The position numbers and the translations under genes are program-made. Shown here in pieces: positions 1 through 6,071 of a stretch of DNA of 6,071 bases (position 1 is the first letter of the stretch; the number at the start of each line of letters is the position of its first letter). Source of the stretch: a bacterium (GTDB lineage: Bacteria; Verrucomicrobiota; Verrucomicrobiia; Limisphaerales; UBA11358); assembly GCA_021781185.1 (NCBI GenBank), contig JAJXXI010000735.1, positions 1 through 6,071 on the forward strand, written 5' to 3'. The notes below the pieces were generated by a model. That model worked only from the letters and a program-made list of their open reading frames with translations. It had not been told where the DNA came from and did not search any database.

Positions 1-659
1 CCGAATCCGCATCCCACAGCCACGATCCGCATGAAAGCCCCGCAGTCATGACCGTTCCGCTCGTCATCCTCGCGGGGTTCGCCATTTTATTGGGCTTCCT
101 CGGCACGCCCGCCTGGCCGTGGTTTGAGGGTTTTCTGGGCGGCGAAGAAACCAGCTTCAATCTCAGCCGGCTCGCCGGAAACGGGACGCTGACCTTGATG
201 GTGTCATCGTCCGTCTTCGTATTCCTCGGTCTCGGCTTGGGCTGGATTCTCTACTTCAAACGCCAACGGAAGGCCGTTGAAGAAAAGGATGTTTTGGAAG
301 TGGCACAGCCGTTCATTTTCAAGGTGCTCCAGAACAAGTATTATGTGGACGAATTCTATGGGGCAACGGTCATCCGCCTGAACGCCTTAACCGCGCGGGT
401 CTGTGATTTCCTCGATCAATGGATTTTTGGCGGAGCGGTTTTGCTCGTCAGCTATGTCACCCTCGGCCTTTCCTGGCTCTACCGGCTGACGGATGAATAT
501 TTTGTCAATCTCGGGTTCGACACCGGGTGCGATTCCATCCGTGGCGGCGGCGGTTTCCTTTCCAAACTGCACGCAGGACGCGTGCAAACCTACCTCCGCA
601 TCATCGGCGTCGCGCTGGTGGTGTTGATCCTGTTCCTGATCTGGGGGCGCAAAGCATGA
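1..659 (+). CDS. nuoL: NADH-quinone oxidoreductase subunit L, C-terminal part (5' end outside window)
   Basis: This is the C-terminal 218 residues of NuoL, the distal proton-pumping, antiporter-like subunit of complex I in the cytoplasmic membrane. The frame is open from the window edge (first full codon at 3), so the ATG at 48 is internal. Upstream of it lies a His-rich loop ending in HESPAVMTVPL, a typical NuoL pattern before a late transmembrane helix. Next come a membrane helix (about 48-107), a second one (about 186-257, followed by KRQRK), an NKYYVDEFY motif (about 333-359), a long, largely helical stretch, and a final membrane helix (about 588-647). The stretch between NKYYVDEFY and the last helix corresponds to the lateral helix HL that clamps the neighbouring subunits. 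It appears about 25-35 residues longer than in classical NuoL, fitting the extra NuoM downstream. The catalytic lysines of NuoL lie upstream and cannot be judged. The stop codon overlaps the nuoM start (ATGA, 656-659). Family assignment is firm; the HL length comparison is from memory. Confidence 0.95.
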   Translation, partial: ESASHSHDPHESPAVMTVPLVILAGFAILLGFLGTPAWPWFEGFLGGEETSFNLSRLAGNGTLTLMVSSSVFVFLGLGLGWILYFKRQRKAVEEKDVLEVAQPFIFKVLQNKYYVDEFYGATVIRLNALTARVCDFLDQWIFGGAVLLVSYVTLGLSWLYRLTDEYFVNLGFDTGCDSIRGGGGFLSKLHAGRVQTYLRIIGVALVVLILFLIWGRKA

Positions 660-2191
660 ACCACTGGCTGACCATTCTCACTCTCGTTCCGTTCCTTGGC
701 GGCATCGTTGTCGCCAGCCTTGGTGCGAAACGGCAAAATCTTGTTCGCGGCCTCGCGCTGGCATCCAGCTTTGTCGCCCTCGGCGGCGCGCTGTGCCTGT
801 GGCTGCACTTCGATTCCAAGTCCGGCGGACTGCAATTTGTCGAGCGGATGAACTGGGTGCCGTCGCTCGGCATCCAATACTTCCTCGGCGTGGACGGTCT
901 GGGACTGCTCATGGTGATGCTGACGGCCATTGTCACACCGCTGGCCATTCTCGCTTCGTGGAACGTCAAAGACCGGCCGCATGTTTATTACATGCTCGTT
1001 CTGTGGTTGCAGGCGGGCTTGTTCGGCACGTTCACCGCGCTGAATTTCTTCCACTGGTTTCTGTATTGGGAACTCGGCCTGATTCCCGCGTTCTTCCTCA
1101 TCAAGCTCTGGGGCGGACCAAAACGCGGCCCGGCGGCAACGCAGTTTTTCGTTTACACGATGGTTGGCAGCGTGGCGCTGTTGTTGAGCTTTCTGGCCAT
1201 TCGCTTGGCGACCGGCAGCTTTGATTTCATCGAGCTCGCCGCCATGGCGAAGAGCGGCGTGTTGCAAAGCAAGCTGAGCGCAACCTTCGGCTGGAAATCC
1301 ATTGGCCTGATTGTTTTCTTCGGCGCGTTCCTCGGTTTCGCGGTGAAGGTGCCGGTGATTCCGTTTCACACCTGGCTGCCGGCCGCGTATGCCGAAGCGC
1401 CCAGTCCGGTGACGATGCTCCTCACCGGCGTCATGTCCAAGATGGGCGTGTATGGTTTCCTGCGGATTTTGCTGCCGATCTTCCCCGACCAAATCCGGCA
1501 GGTGCTGTCGCTACTGCTCTGGCTGGCGGTGGCCACAATTGTGCTCTCGGCTTTCGCCGCGTTTGCGCAAAAAGATTTGAAACGGATGCTGGCCTACTCA
1601 TCCATCAACCACCTGGGCTACTGCCTGCTCGCCATGTTCGCGGCCGCCAGCGTGGCCACCGGTGTGAACACGCCGGACATCCAGAAGGCGGCCGCGCTCG
1701 ACGGCGCATTGCTCCAGATGTTCAACCACGGCCTCACGGCGTCCGCGCTGTTTCTGTTCGTGGCGCTCCTAGAAAAACGCAGCGGCGGATTGCGCGGCAT
1801 CGAGGATTTCGGCGGCATCCGCAAAGTGGTTCCCGTTTTCACCGGCTTGATGGGCATTGCGATTTTCTCATCACTGGGCCTGCCGGGCTTGAATGGTTTT
1901 GTTGGCGAATTCCTGATTTTCAAAGGCGTGTTCCCGCTTGTGCCGTGGGCGGCGGCCATTTCCACCATCGCCCTGCTGGTCACGGCAATTTTCCTGCTCA
2001 CGATGATCCAACGGGTTTTCTGCGGTCCGTTGAACGAGCGTTGGGCCAGGCTGCCCGATCTGACGACGGCCGAACGTTTTCTTGTGCTGCCAAGCATTGC
2101 GTTGATGTTCGTGCTGGGCATCTGGCCGCAGTTTATCCTGGGGAAGATTGACGCCACCGTCGTGCAACTGGTGCAACACCTGAATTTCTGA
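656..2191 (+). CDS. nuoM: NADH-quinone oxidoreductase subunit M, copy 1 (canonical proton channel residues)
   Basis: A 511-residue, strongly hydrophobic protein of usual NuoM length with about 14 predicted membrane helices. It is one of the antiporter-like subunits that translocate protons in complex I. Key residues fit an active channel: Glu139 in the TM5 motif FLYWELGLIPAFFLI, Lys231 in the TM7 motif GFAVKVPVIPFHTWLP, Lys262 in MSKMGVYGFLR (TM8), and Glu418 in GLPGLNGFVGEF (TM12). The broken-helix loop reads LPAAYAEAP, with Ala243 where Asp is more usual. The start at 656 is chosen because MNHWLTILTLVPFLGG is a normal NuoM N-terminus and its ATG overlaps the nuoL stop. An in-frame start at 527 would add an Arg-rich extension inside nuoL. 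Only a weak G-rich stretch (643-647) precedes it, so coupling to nuoL translation is likely. A second, divergent nuoM follows after 2 bp. The two differ widely in sequence, so they are not a recent duplication. Confidence 0.96.
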   Translation: MNHWLTILTLVPFLGGIVVASLGAKRQNLVRGLALASSFVALGGALCLWLHFDSKSGGLQFVERMNWVPSLGIQYFLGVDGLGLLMVMLTAIVTPLAILASWNVKDRPHVYYMLVLWLQAGLFGTFTALNFFHWFLYWELGLIPAFFLIKLWGGPKRGPAATQFFVYTMVGSVALLLSFLAIRLATGSFDFIELAAMAKSGVLQSKLSATFGWKSIGLIVFFGAFLGFAVKVPVIPFHTWLPAAYAEAPSPVTMLLTGVMSKMGVYGFLRILLPIFPDQIRQVLSLLLWLAVATIVLSAFAAFAQKDLKRMLAYSSINHLGYCLLAMFAAASVATGVNTPDIQKAAALDGALLQMFNHGLTASALFLFVALLEKRSGGLRGIEDFGGIRKVVPVFTGLMGIAIFSSLGLPGLNGFVGEFLIFKGVFPLVPWAAAISTIALLVTAIFLLTMIQRVFCGPLNERWARLPDLTTAERFLVLPSIALMFVLGIWPQFILGKIDATVVQLVQHLNF

Positions 2192-2193
2192 TC

Positions 2194-3693
2194 ATGTTAG
2201 CCTGGACTATTTACATTTCATTCATCGGGGTGCTGGTGCTGATGCTCCTGCCGCGCGACAACGCGCGTGCCGCCCGCATTGTCGCCCTGCTCACTGCTGT
2301 CGCCAGTTGTGTGGTGGCCTTTGTTGGCGCGATTCAGCAGGCCAATCCCGGCGAGGTCACCACCATCGTCAATGTTCCTTGGATTCCGGGCATCGGCGCG
2401 AATTATTATCTCGCCGCCGACGGCATCAGCCTGGTGCTGGTGATCCTGACCGGGCTGGCGGCCGTTGCCGGTATTTTGTTCTCGTGGAACATCGAGAAGC
2501 GCACCAAGGAATTTTTCGCGTTCTACCTCGCCCTCATCGGTGGCGTCTATGGCGTGTTTCTCAGTTTCGACGTGCTGCTGCTGTTCGTGTTCTATGAACT
2601 GACGATCATCCCGAAATACTTCCTCATCGCGCGCTGGGGCAGCACCCGCAAAGAATACGGCGCGATGAAACTGGCCTTGTATTCCTTTGTCGGCAGCCAT
2701 CTCGTGCTCATCGGCCTGATTGCGACCTGGGTTGTGGCCAAAGGTCAGCTCGGCCACGCCTCGCTCAACTTGATCGAGCTGTCGAAAGTCAGTTTTCCCA
2801 TCGTATTTCAACATTGGATGTTTCCGCTGGTGTTCATTGGCTTTGCGATTCTCGCGGGCATGTGGCCGTTTCACACCTGGGCGCCGACCGGTCACGTCGC
2901 CGCGCCGACCGCCGGTTCCATGCTGCTCGCTGGCGTGGTGATGAAACTCGGCGCTTACGGATGTTTGCGCGTGGCGATGCTGCTGTTTCCTGAAGGCATG
3001 CGCGAATGGCAATGGGCCGTCGCTGCGCTCGCGGTGATTGGCATCGTCTATGGCGCGGGCGTGGCGCTCGTGCAACGCGACTTCAAATTCGTCATCGGCT
3101 ACTCCAGCGTGAGCCACATGGGCTTCGTGCTGCTTGGCCTCGCGACGCTGAACACCATCGGCCTCGACGGCGCGGTATTGCAAATGTTCTCGCACGGCAT
3201 TATTGCCGGGCTGCTGTTCGCGGTGGTCGGTCGCATGGTTTACGACCGCACGCACACCCGCGATTTCAACGACCTCGAAACCATGCAGATCGGCAAGCTG
3301 CTGCCGTTTGCCGGAATCACTTTCGTGATCGCCGGCGTCGCCTCGATGGGGCTGCCCGGCTTTAGCGGGTTTGTCGCGGAATTGCAGGTGCTGATGGGCG
3401 CATGGGCGGTGTTCCCCAAAATGACCATTCTCGCTGGCATGGGCATCGTCGTCGGCGTGGCTTACACGCTCCGCGCGATGCAAAAGGCCTTTTACTCGGA
3501 CGCACCGGAGAAAATCTCGGATGGTCACGATCATCCGCTGGAACCGATCACCTTTCCTGAAAAAGCCGGTGCGGTGATGCTCATTGGAGCGTCGCTCGTC
3601 GTCGGTCTTTTCCCCGGTTTGCTGATGAACTGGATCGAACCTTGTTTTAAATCGCCGATGTTTCACCGTCTGCTGGCAGGAGGTGCGCTGTGA
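2194..3693 (+). CDS. nuoM: NADH-quinone oxidoreductase subunit M, divergent copy 2 lacking the TM7 lysine
   Basis: A 499-residue polytopic membrane protein of the NuoM family, placed between nuoM copy 1 and nuoN. Family signatures are Glu135 in FVFYELTIIPKYFLIARWG (TM5), Lys251 in VVMKLGAYGCLR (TM8), the SSVSHMGFVLLG motif near 304-315, the HTRD motif near 354-357, and Glu396 in GLPGFSGFVAEL (TM12). The TM7 segment reads FAILAGMWPFHTWAPTGHVAAP. Aligned on PFHTW, Leu220 replaces the Lys that sits five residues before this motif in copy 1 (Lys231) and in NuoN (Lys228), and the usual PDAHxEAP loop has lost its acidic residues. The start ATG lies 2 bp after the copy 1 stop with no visible Shine-Dalgarno, so translation probably depends on re-initiation. 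The likely role is an added antiporter-like subunit in an extended complex I. Whether it pumps is unclear because of the missing Lys. NuoM family membership is firm; placement in the same complex is inferred from the operon. Confidence 0.94.
   Translation: MLAWTIYISFIGVLVLMLLPRDNARAARIVALLTAVASCVVAFVGAIQQANPGEVTTIVNVPWIPGIGANYYLAADGISLVLVILTGLAAVAGILFSWNIEKRTKEFFAFYLALIGGVYGVFLSFDVLLLFVFYELTIIPKYFLIARWGSTRKEYGAMKLALYSFVGSHLVLIGLIATWVVAKGQLGHASLNLIELSKVSFPIVFQHWMFPLVFIGFAILAGMWPFHTWAPTGHVAAPTAGSMLLAGVVMKLGAYGCLRVAMLLFPEGMREWQWAVAALAVIGIVYGAGVALVQRDFKFVIGYSSVSHMGFVLLGLATLNTIGLDGAVLQMFSHGIIAGLLFAVVGRMVYDRTHTRDFNDLETMQIGKLLPFAGITFVIAGVASMGLPGFSGFVAELQVLMGAWAVFPKMTILAGMGIVVGVAYTLRAMQKAFYSDAPEKISDGHDHPLEPITFPEKAGAVMLIGASLVVGLFPGLLMNWIEPCFKSPMFHRLLAGGAL
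3678..3684 (+). promoter_or_regulatory. Strong Shine-Dalgarno for nuoN (AGGAGGT)
   Basis: A full AGGAGGT lies inside the 3' end of nuoM copy 2 and ends 5 nt before the GTG at 3690. It settles the nuoN start as this GTG, which overlaps the upstream TGA stop (GTGA, 3690-3693). It is the only strong ribosome binding site at the gene junctions of this window. Confidence 0.85.
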
Positions 3694-5174
3694 ACTATCT
3701 GTATTTGCTCCAACTCGCCGCGCCGGAAACCATCATCACCGTCACGATGCTGGTGGTGCTGGGCGTGGACTTGACGGTGCTGCGCGACAAGTCCATCGCG
3801 ACGCGTTTCACGGTCGGTGGCTGGATTGCCATTTTTGGCTGTGCGGTGGCGGCGGCCATGCTGTGGGGAAGAATTCAGGGCGGTCATGCATTGGCCACGG
3901 CCTATCGTCTGGATCCGTTTAACGGCTTTTTGATCATTGATCCCGTGACGGATTTCGCGAAGATTGCGCTACTGGTGCTGACTGCTTTCACCGTGCTGAT
4001 TTCCACTTCGGGCAAGTTTACCAACCACGTCGGCGAATATCTTTCACTGCTGCTGCTTGGCACCATCGGGCTGCTGTTCCTGGTCAGCGCCGGGGATTTG
4101 CTCATGGTTTGGGTGCCGCTGGAATTCACCAGTCTTTCGCTCTACATCCTGGCCGCGTTCAACAAACACAATGAGCGTGCCAGCGAAGCCGCGTTGAAAT
4201 ACTTCCTGTTCGGCGGCATGTCGGCGGCGTTCCTGTTGTTTGGTTTCAGCCTGCTCTACGGGATTTCCGGTTCAACGAACCTGGCTGAAATTGCCCGCGT
4301 CATGCAGGGCAGGGGACTCGACCCGCTGCTGATCGTTGCCATTGTAACGACGGTGATCGGTTTCGGCTTCAAGGTCGCCGCCGTGCCGTTTCACCTGTGG
4401 GCGCCGGACGCCTACGAAGGCGCGCCCACGCCGAGCGCGGCTTTCATCGCCGCCGGATCCAAAGTCGCGAGCTTCTATATTCTCGCCAAAATCTTCACGC
4501 TTGCTTTTGCCGGCTCGACCGGCAGCGCCGTCTGGCACGGCTACGTTTCCGGCTGGATGCCGGTGGTGGCGGTCGTCGCCGCGCTTTCAATGGTGCTGGG
4601 CAATCTCACCGCCATCGTTCAATCCAGCGTCAAGCGCCTGCTGGCGTATTCGGCCATCGCGCACGCGGGTTATGTGCTGCTCGGCGTGCTGGCCGGAACG
4701 GCCTCCAGCATCAGTGCCATGATGTTTTACATCATCACCTACGCCTTGACCGTGATCGGCGCGTTCGGCGTGGTGACGGTGGTGGAGGAAGCGACGGGCG
4801 GCGATGCGTTGTCTGATTTCAAAGGGTTGAGCCGTCGTGCGCCAGGCTTGTCGCTGTGCCTGCTTGTTTTCCTGCTGTCGCTCGGCGGCATTCCTCCGCT
4901 GGCCGGGTTCATTGGTAAATTTTTCCTGTTCAGCGCCGTGGTCAGCGTCGGGGAAAATCTCGGCCTGCTCTGGCTGGTGATTCTGGCCATCGCGATGAGC
5001 GCCGTGTCATTCTACTACTACCTGCGCGTGCTCAAGGCGGCTTACGTCCAGGACGCGGCTGAAGGCGCACCCGCCATCAAAGTGCCGGGGTTGACAATGT
5101 TTGCGCTGGTGCTGCTGGCGGCGCTGGTGGTCTTGCTCGGCTGCGCTCCGGGATTGCTGATGCGATTCCTGTGA
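3690..5174 (+). CDS. nuoN: NADH-quinone oxidoreductase subunit N
   Basis: A 494-residue membrane protein of typical NuoN length, the antiporter-like subunit nearest the quinone-site end of the complex I membrane arm. NuoN hallmarks are Glu145 in WVPLEFTSLSLYILAAF (TM5), Lys228 in GFGFKVAAVPFHLWAPDAYEGAP (TM7 and the broken-helix loop), Lys258 in AAGSKVASF (TM8), and SVKRLLAYSAIAHAGY near 313-328. Lys410 in GGIPPLAGFIGKFFLF is diagnostic: NuoN carries Lys where NuoL and NuoM carry other residues (Glu in NuoM) in TM12. All expected channel residues are present. Translation starts at GTG 3690, directed by the AGGAGGT just upstream and overlapping the stop of nuoM copy 2 by 4 bp. It is the last gene of the nuo block: a hairpin follows 3 nt after the stop, and the next gene, galE, is metabolically unrelated. 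Confidence 0.97.
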   Translation: MNYLYLLQLAAPETIITVTMLVVLGVDLTVLRDKSIATRFTVGGWIAIFGCAVAAAMLWGRIQGGHALATAYRLDPFNGFLIIDPVTDFAKIALLVLTAFTVLISTSGKFTNHVGEYLSLLLLGTIGLLFLVSAGDLLMVWVPLEFTSLSLYILAAFNKHNERASEAALKYFLFGGMSAAFLLFGFSLLYGISGSTNLAEIARVMQGRGLDPLLIVAIVTTVIGFGFKVAAVPFHLWAPDAYEGAPTPSAAFIAAGSKVASFYILAKIFTLAFAGSTGSAVWHGYVSGWMPVVAVVAALSMVLGNLTAIVQSSVKRLLAYSAIAHAGYVLLGVLAGTASSISAMMFYIITYALTVIGAFGVVTVVEEATGGDALSDFKGLSRRAPGLSLCLLVFLLSLGGIPPLAGFIGKFFLFSAVVSVGENLGLLWLVILAIAMSAVSFYYYLRVLKAAYVQDAAEGAPAIKVPGLTMFALVLLAALVVLLGCAPGLLMRFL

Positions 5175-5177
5175 TGT

Positions 5178-5197
5178 TGACGGCCTGTTGGCCGTCA
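5178..5197 (+). terminator. Hairpin after nuoN, possible transcription end of the nuo operon
   Basis: A perfect 8-bp inverted repeat, TGACGGCC (5178-5185) and GGCCGTCA (5190-5197) with a TGTT loop, begins 3 nt after the nuoN stop. Two more G-U pairs could extend the stem. No clear T-run follows (GTCTTGAA), so it does not fit a classic intrinsic terminator. It could be a 3'-end stabilising or Rho-associated structure. The position supports an operon end; the mechanism is uncertain. Confidence 0.45.
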
Positions 5198-5336
5198 GTC
5201 TTGAACCAACGTGAAACGGCGTTTCGGTTTTGCGCATATTGTGGGCAGGTTTTTCCGACCGCAGTGCGCCCGGGAGCATCAATGACTCACGGCAAAGGTT
5301 TGCGCATTTTCGATTCACGTTTTTCCGGTTTTGGCC

Positions 5337-5370
5337 TTTCCACTCCGTGGAGTTTTTCTAAACTGTGGGC
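5337..5370 (+). promoter_or_regulatory. Possible promoter of galE, placing the start site at or near the ATG
   Basis: TTTCCA (5337-5342) and TAAACT (5359-5364), with a 16-nt spacer, each match a sigma-70-type -35/-10 consensus at 4 of 6 positions. Transcription would begin about 7 nt further on, at or next to the galE ATG (5371), giving a leaderless or nearly leaderless mRNA. No Shine-Dalgarno is visible before the ATG, which fits. The spacer also contains the palindrome ACTCCGTGGAGT (5342-5353) followed by five T. This could alternatively be a small terminator-like hairpin. Confidence 0.3.
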
Positions 5371-6071
5371 ATGAACGTCTTTGTCACTGGTGGTGCCGGT
5401 TATATCGGATCCGTCTGCACGGAGGAACTTCTCAATGCGGGACATCAGGTCACGGTTTATGACAATCTCACGGAAGGCCATCGTTCGGCGGTGGATCCAC
5501 GGGCAAAATTCATTTTGGCCAAACCGGAGGAAGAGGGGAACATTCTCGCCGCCGTCAAGTCGGTGAAGCCGGACGCGATTCTGCATTTCGCCGCGTTTGC
5601 GTTGGTGGGCGAGTCCATGACGAACCCGAAAAAATATTTTCACAACAACTTCGTCAATGCGCTCAAGCTGGCCGACGCCGCCGTGGAATGCGGCGTGAAG
5701 AAATTCGTCTTCAGTTCCACCTGCGCCACCTATGGTCCGCCGGATCGTGTGCCGATGACCGAAGACCTCCCACAACGGCCGATCAATCCCTACGGCGAAT
5801 CCAAGCTGATGTTCGAAAAGGCGCTGCTTTGGTATCAGCAAATTTACGGGCTGGAATTCATCGCGTTCCGTTATTTCAACGCCGCCGGGGCCAGCGGGCA
5901 GTTTGGCGAACATCACCGGATTGAGACGCACCTGATCCCGAATGTGCTGTTCGTGGCGCAGGGTTTGAAGCCGCATGTGGAAATTTTCGGCACGGATTAT
6001 CCCACGCCGGACGGCACGTGCATCCGCGATTACATTCACATCAAAGATTTGGCGCAGGCACACATCCTTGG
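5371..6071 (+). CDS. galE: UDP-glucose 4-epimerase, N-terminal part (3' end outside window)
   Basis: The first 233 residues of a cytoplasmic NAD-dependent extended short-chain dehydrogenase that interconverts UDP-glucose and UDP-galactose for galactose use or glycan precursors. The N-terminal Rossmann motif is TGGAGYIG (residues 6-13), followed by YDNLTEGHR (30-38), LHFAAFALVGESM (71-83), NNF (92-94), SSTCATYG (115-122, with Thr117 at the catalytic Ser/Thr position), and the catalytic pair Tyr141/Lys145 in NPYGESK. RYFNAAGA and PDGTCIRDYIHIKDLAQAH are epimerase signatures. The full protein is usually about 325-340 aa, so roughly 100 residues are missing past the edge. One oddity is that the usual GD(L/I) that contacts the NAD adenine is replaced by AKPEEEG (residues 50-56). 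The ATG at 5371 puts the Rossmann motif at the normal distance, and no upstream extension is needed. Related UDP-sugar epimerases cannot be wholly excluded without the C-terminal half. It is separated from nuoN by 196 bp and probably transcribed independently. Confidence 0.93.
   Translation, partial: MNVFVTGGAGYIGSVCTEELLNAGHQVTVYDNLTEGHRSAVDPRAKFILAKPEEEGNILAAVKSVKPDAILHFAAFALVGESMTNPKKYFHNNFVNALKLADAAVECGVKKFVFSSTCATYGPPDRVPMTEDLPQRPINPYGESKLMFEKALLWYQQIYGLEFIAFRYFNAAGASGQFGEHHRIETHLIPNVLFVAQGLKPHVEIFGTDYPTPDGTCIRDYIHIKDLAQAHIL

Noticed and set aside
48..50. ATG at 48 as the real start of a small membrane protein
   Set aside because: The frame is open to the window edge and the upstream residues (His-rich loop then HESPAV) belong to the NuoL family pattern, so this Met is internal.
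527..655. Upstream in-frame start for nuoM copy 1
   Set aside because: It would add 43 Arg-rich residues encoded inside nuoL, unlike any NuoM N-terminus. The ATG at 656 gives the normal hydrophobic start and an ATGA overlap.
590..1492. A 300-codon minus-strand open frame opposite nuoM copy 1
   Set aside because: Low-complexity, charged composition typical of an antisense shadow, with no recognisable motif and no supporting context.
2218..3666. A 482-codon open frame on the minus strand opposite nuoM copy 2
   Set aside because: Its product is rich in His, Arg, Glu and Gln with no recognisable domain, which is what the reverse complement of a GC-biased membrane-protein gene yields. The plus strand encodes an unmistakable NuoM.
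5213..5231. GAAAC-ggc-GTTTC hairpin followed by GGTTTT as an intrinsic terminator
   Set aside because: The stem is only 5 bp with a 3-nt loop and low GC, and the T-run is short and offset; it is too weak to annotate.
5171..5374. A 67-codon plus-strand open frame filling the nuoN-galE gap
   Set aside because: It begins at the nuoN stop, has no Shine-Dalgarno, contains the post-nuoN hairpin and shows no recognisable protein features.
5287..6063. A 258-codon open frame on the minus strand opposite galE
   Set aside because: It runs antisense to a clear GalE with intact Rossmann and YxxxK motifs and shows no domain of its own.

Overview
This window holds the 3' end of a respiratory complex I (nuo) operon on the + strand, followed by an intergenic gap of about 195 bp and the 5' part of galE. 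Overall GC is fairly high, with strong third-position G/C. The tandem nuoL-nuoM-nuoM-nuoN arrangement and the style of the GalE sequence suggest a Verrucomicrobiota-type bacterium (Pedosphaera/Limisphaerales-like). That assignment rests on remembered family patterns, not on a search.

Layout: 1-659 is the C-terminal end of NuoL (its 5' part lies outside the window). 656-2191 is NuoM copy 1 (511 aa), 2194-3693 is a divergent second NuoM (499 aa), and 3690-5174 is NuoN (494 aa). The genes are packed end to end: a 4-bp overlap (ATGA), a 2-bp gap, and a 4-bp overlap (GTGA). They are very probably one co-transcribed, translationally coupled unit. 5175-5370 is non-coding, with a hairpin just after nuoN and a possible promoter just before galE. 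5371 to the window end is the first 233 codons of galE (UDP-glucose 4-epimerase), an unrelated gene of sugar-nucleotide metabolism.

How the genes work together: NuoL, NuoM and NuoN are the antiporter-like membrane subunits of NADH:quinone oxidoreductase. They move protons while the peripheral arm passes electrons from NADH to quinone. Here the set contains one extra antiporter-like subunit. Two further sequence features bear on this. The NuoL C-terminal segment that should form the long lateral helix spanning its neighbours looks about 25-35 residues longer than the classical form, roughly what one extra subunit would require. The second NuoM keeps the TM5 Glu, TM8 Lys and TM12 Glu, but has Leu where the central TM7 Lys of the proton channel should be. 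The window therefore suggests a lengthened, four-antiporter-subunit complex I in which the added subunit may not pump in the usual way. Complex I variants with two NuoM subunits have been described, so the architecture is probably not new; the missing lysine is the point most worth following up.
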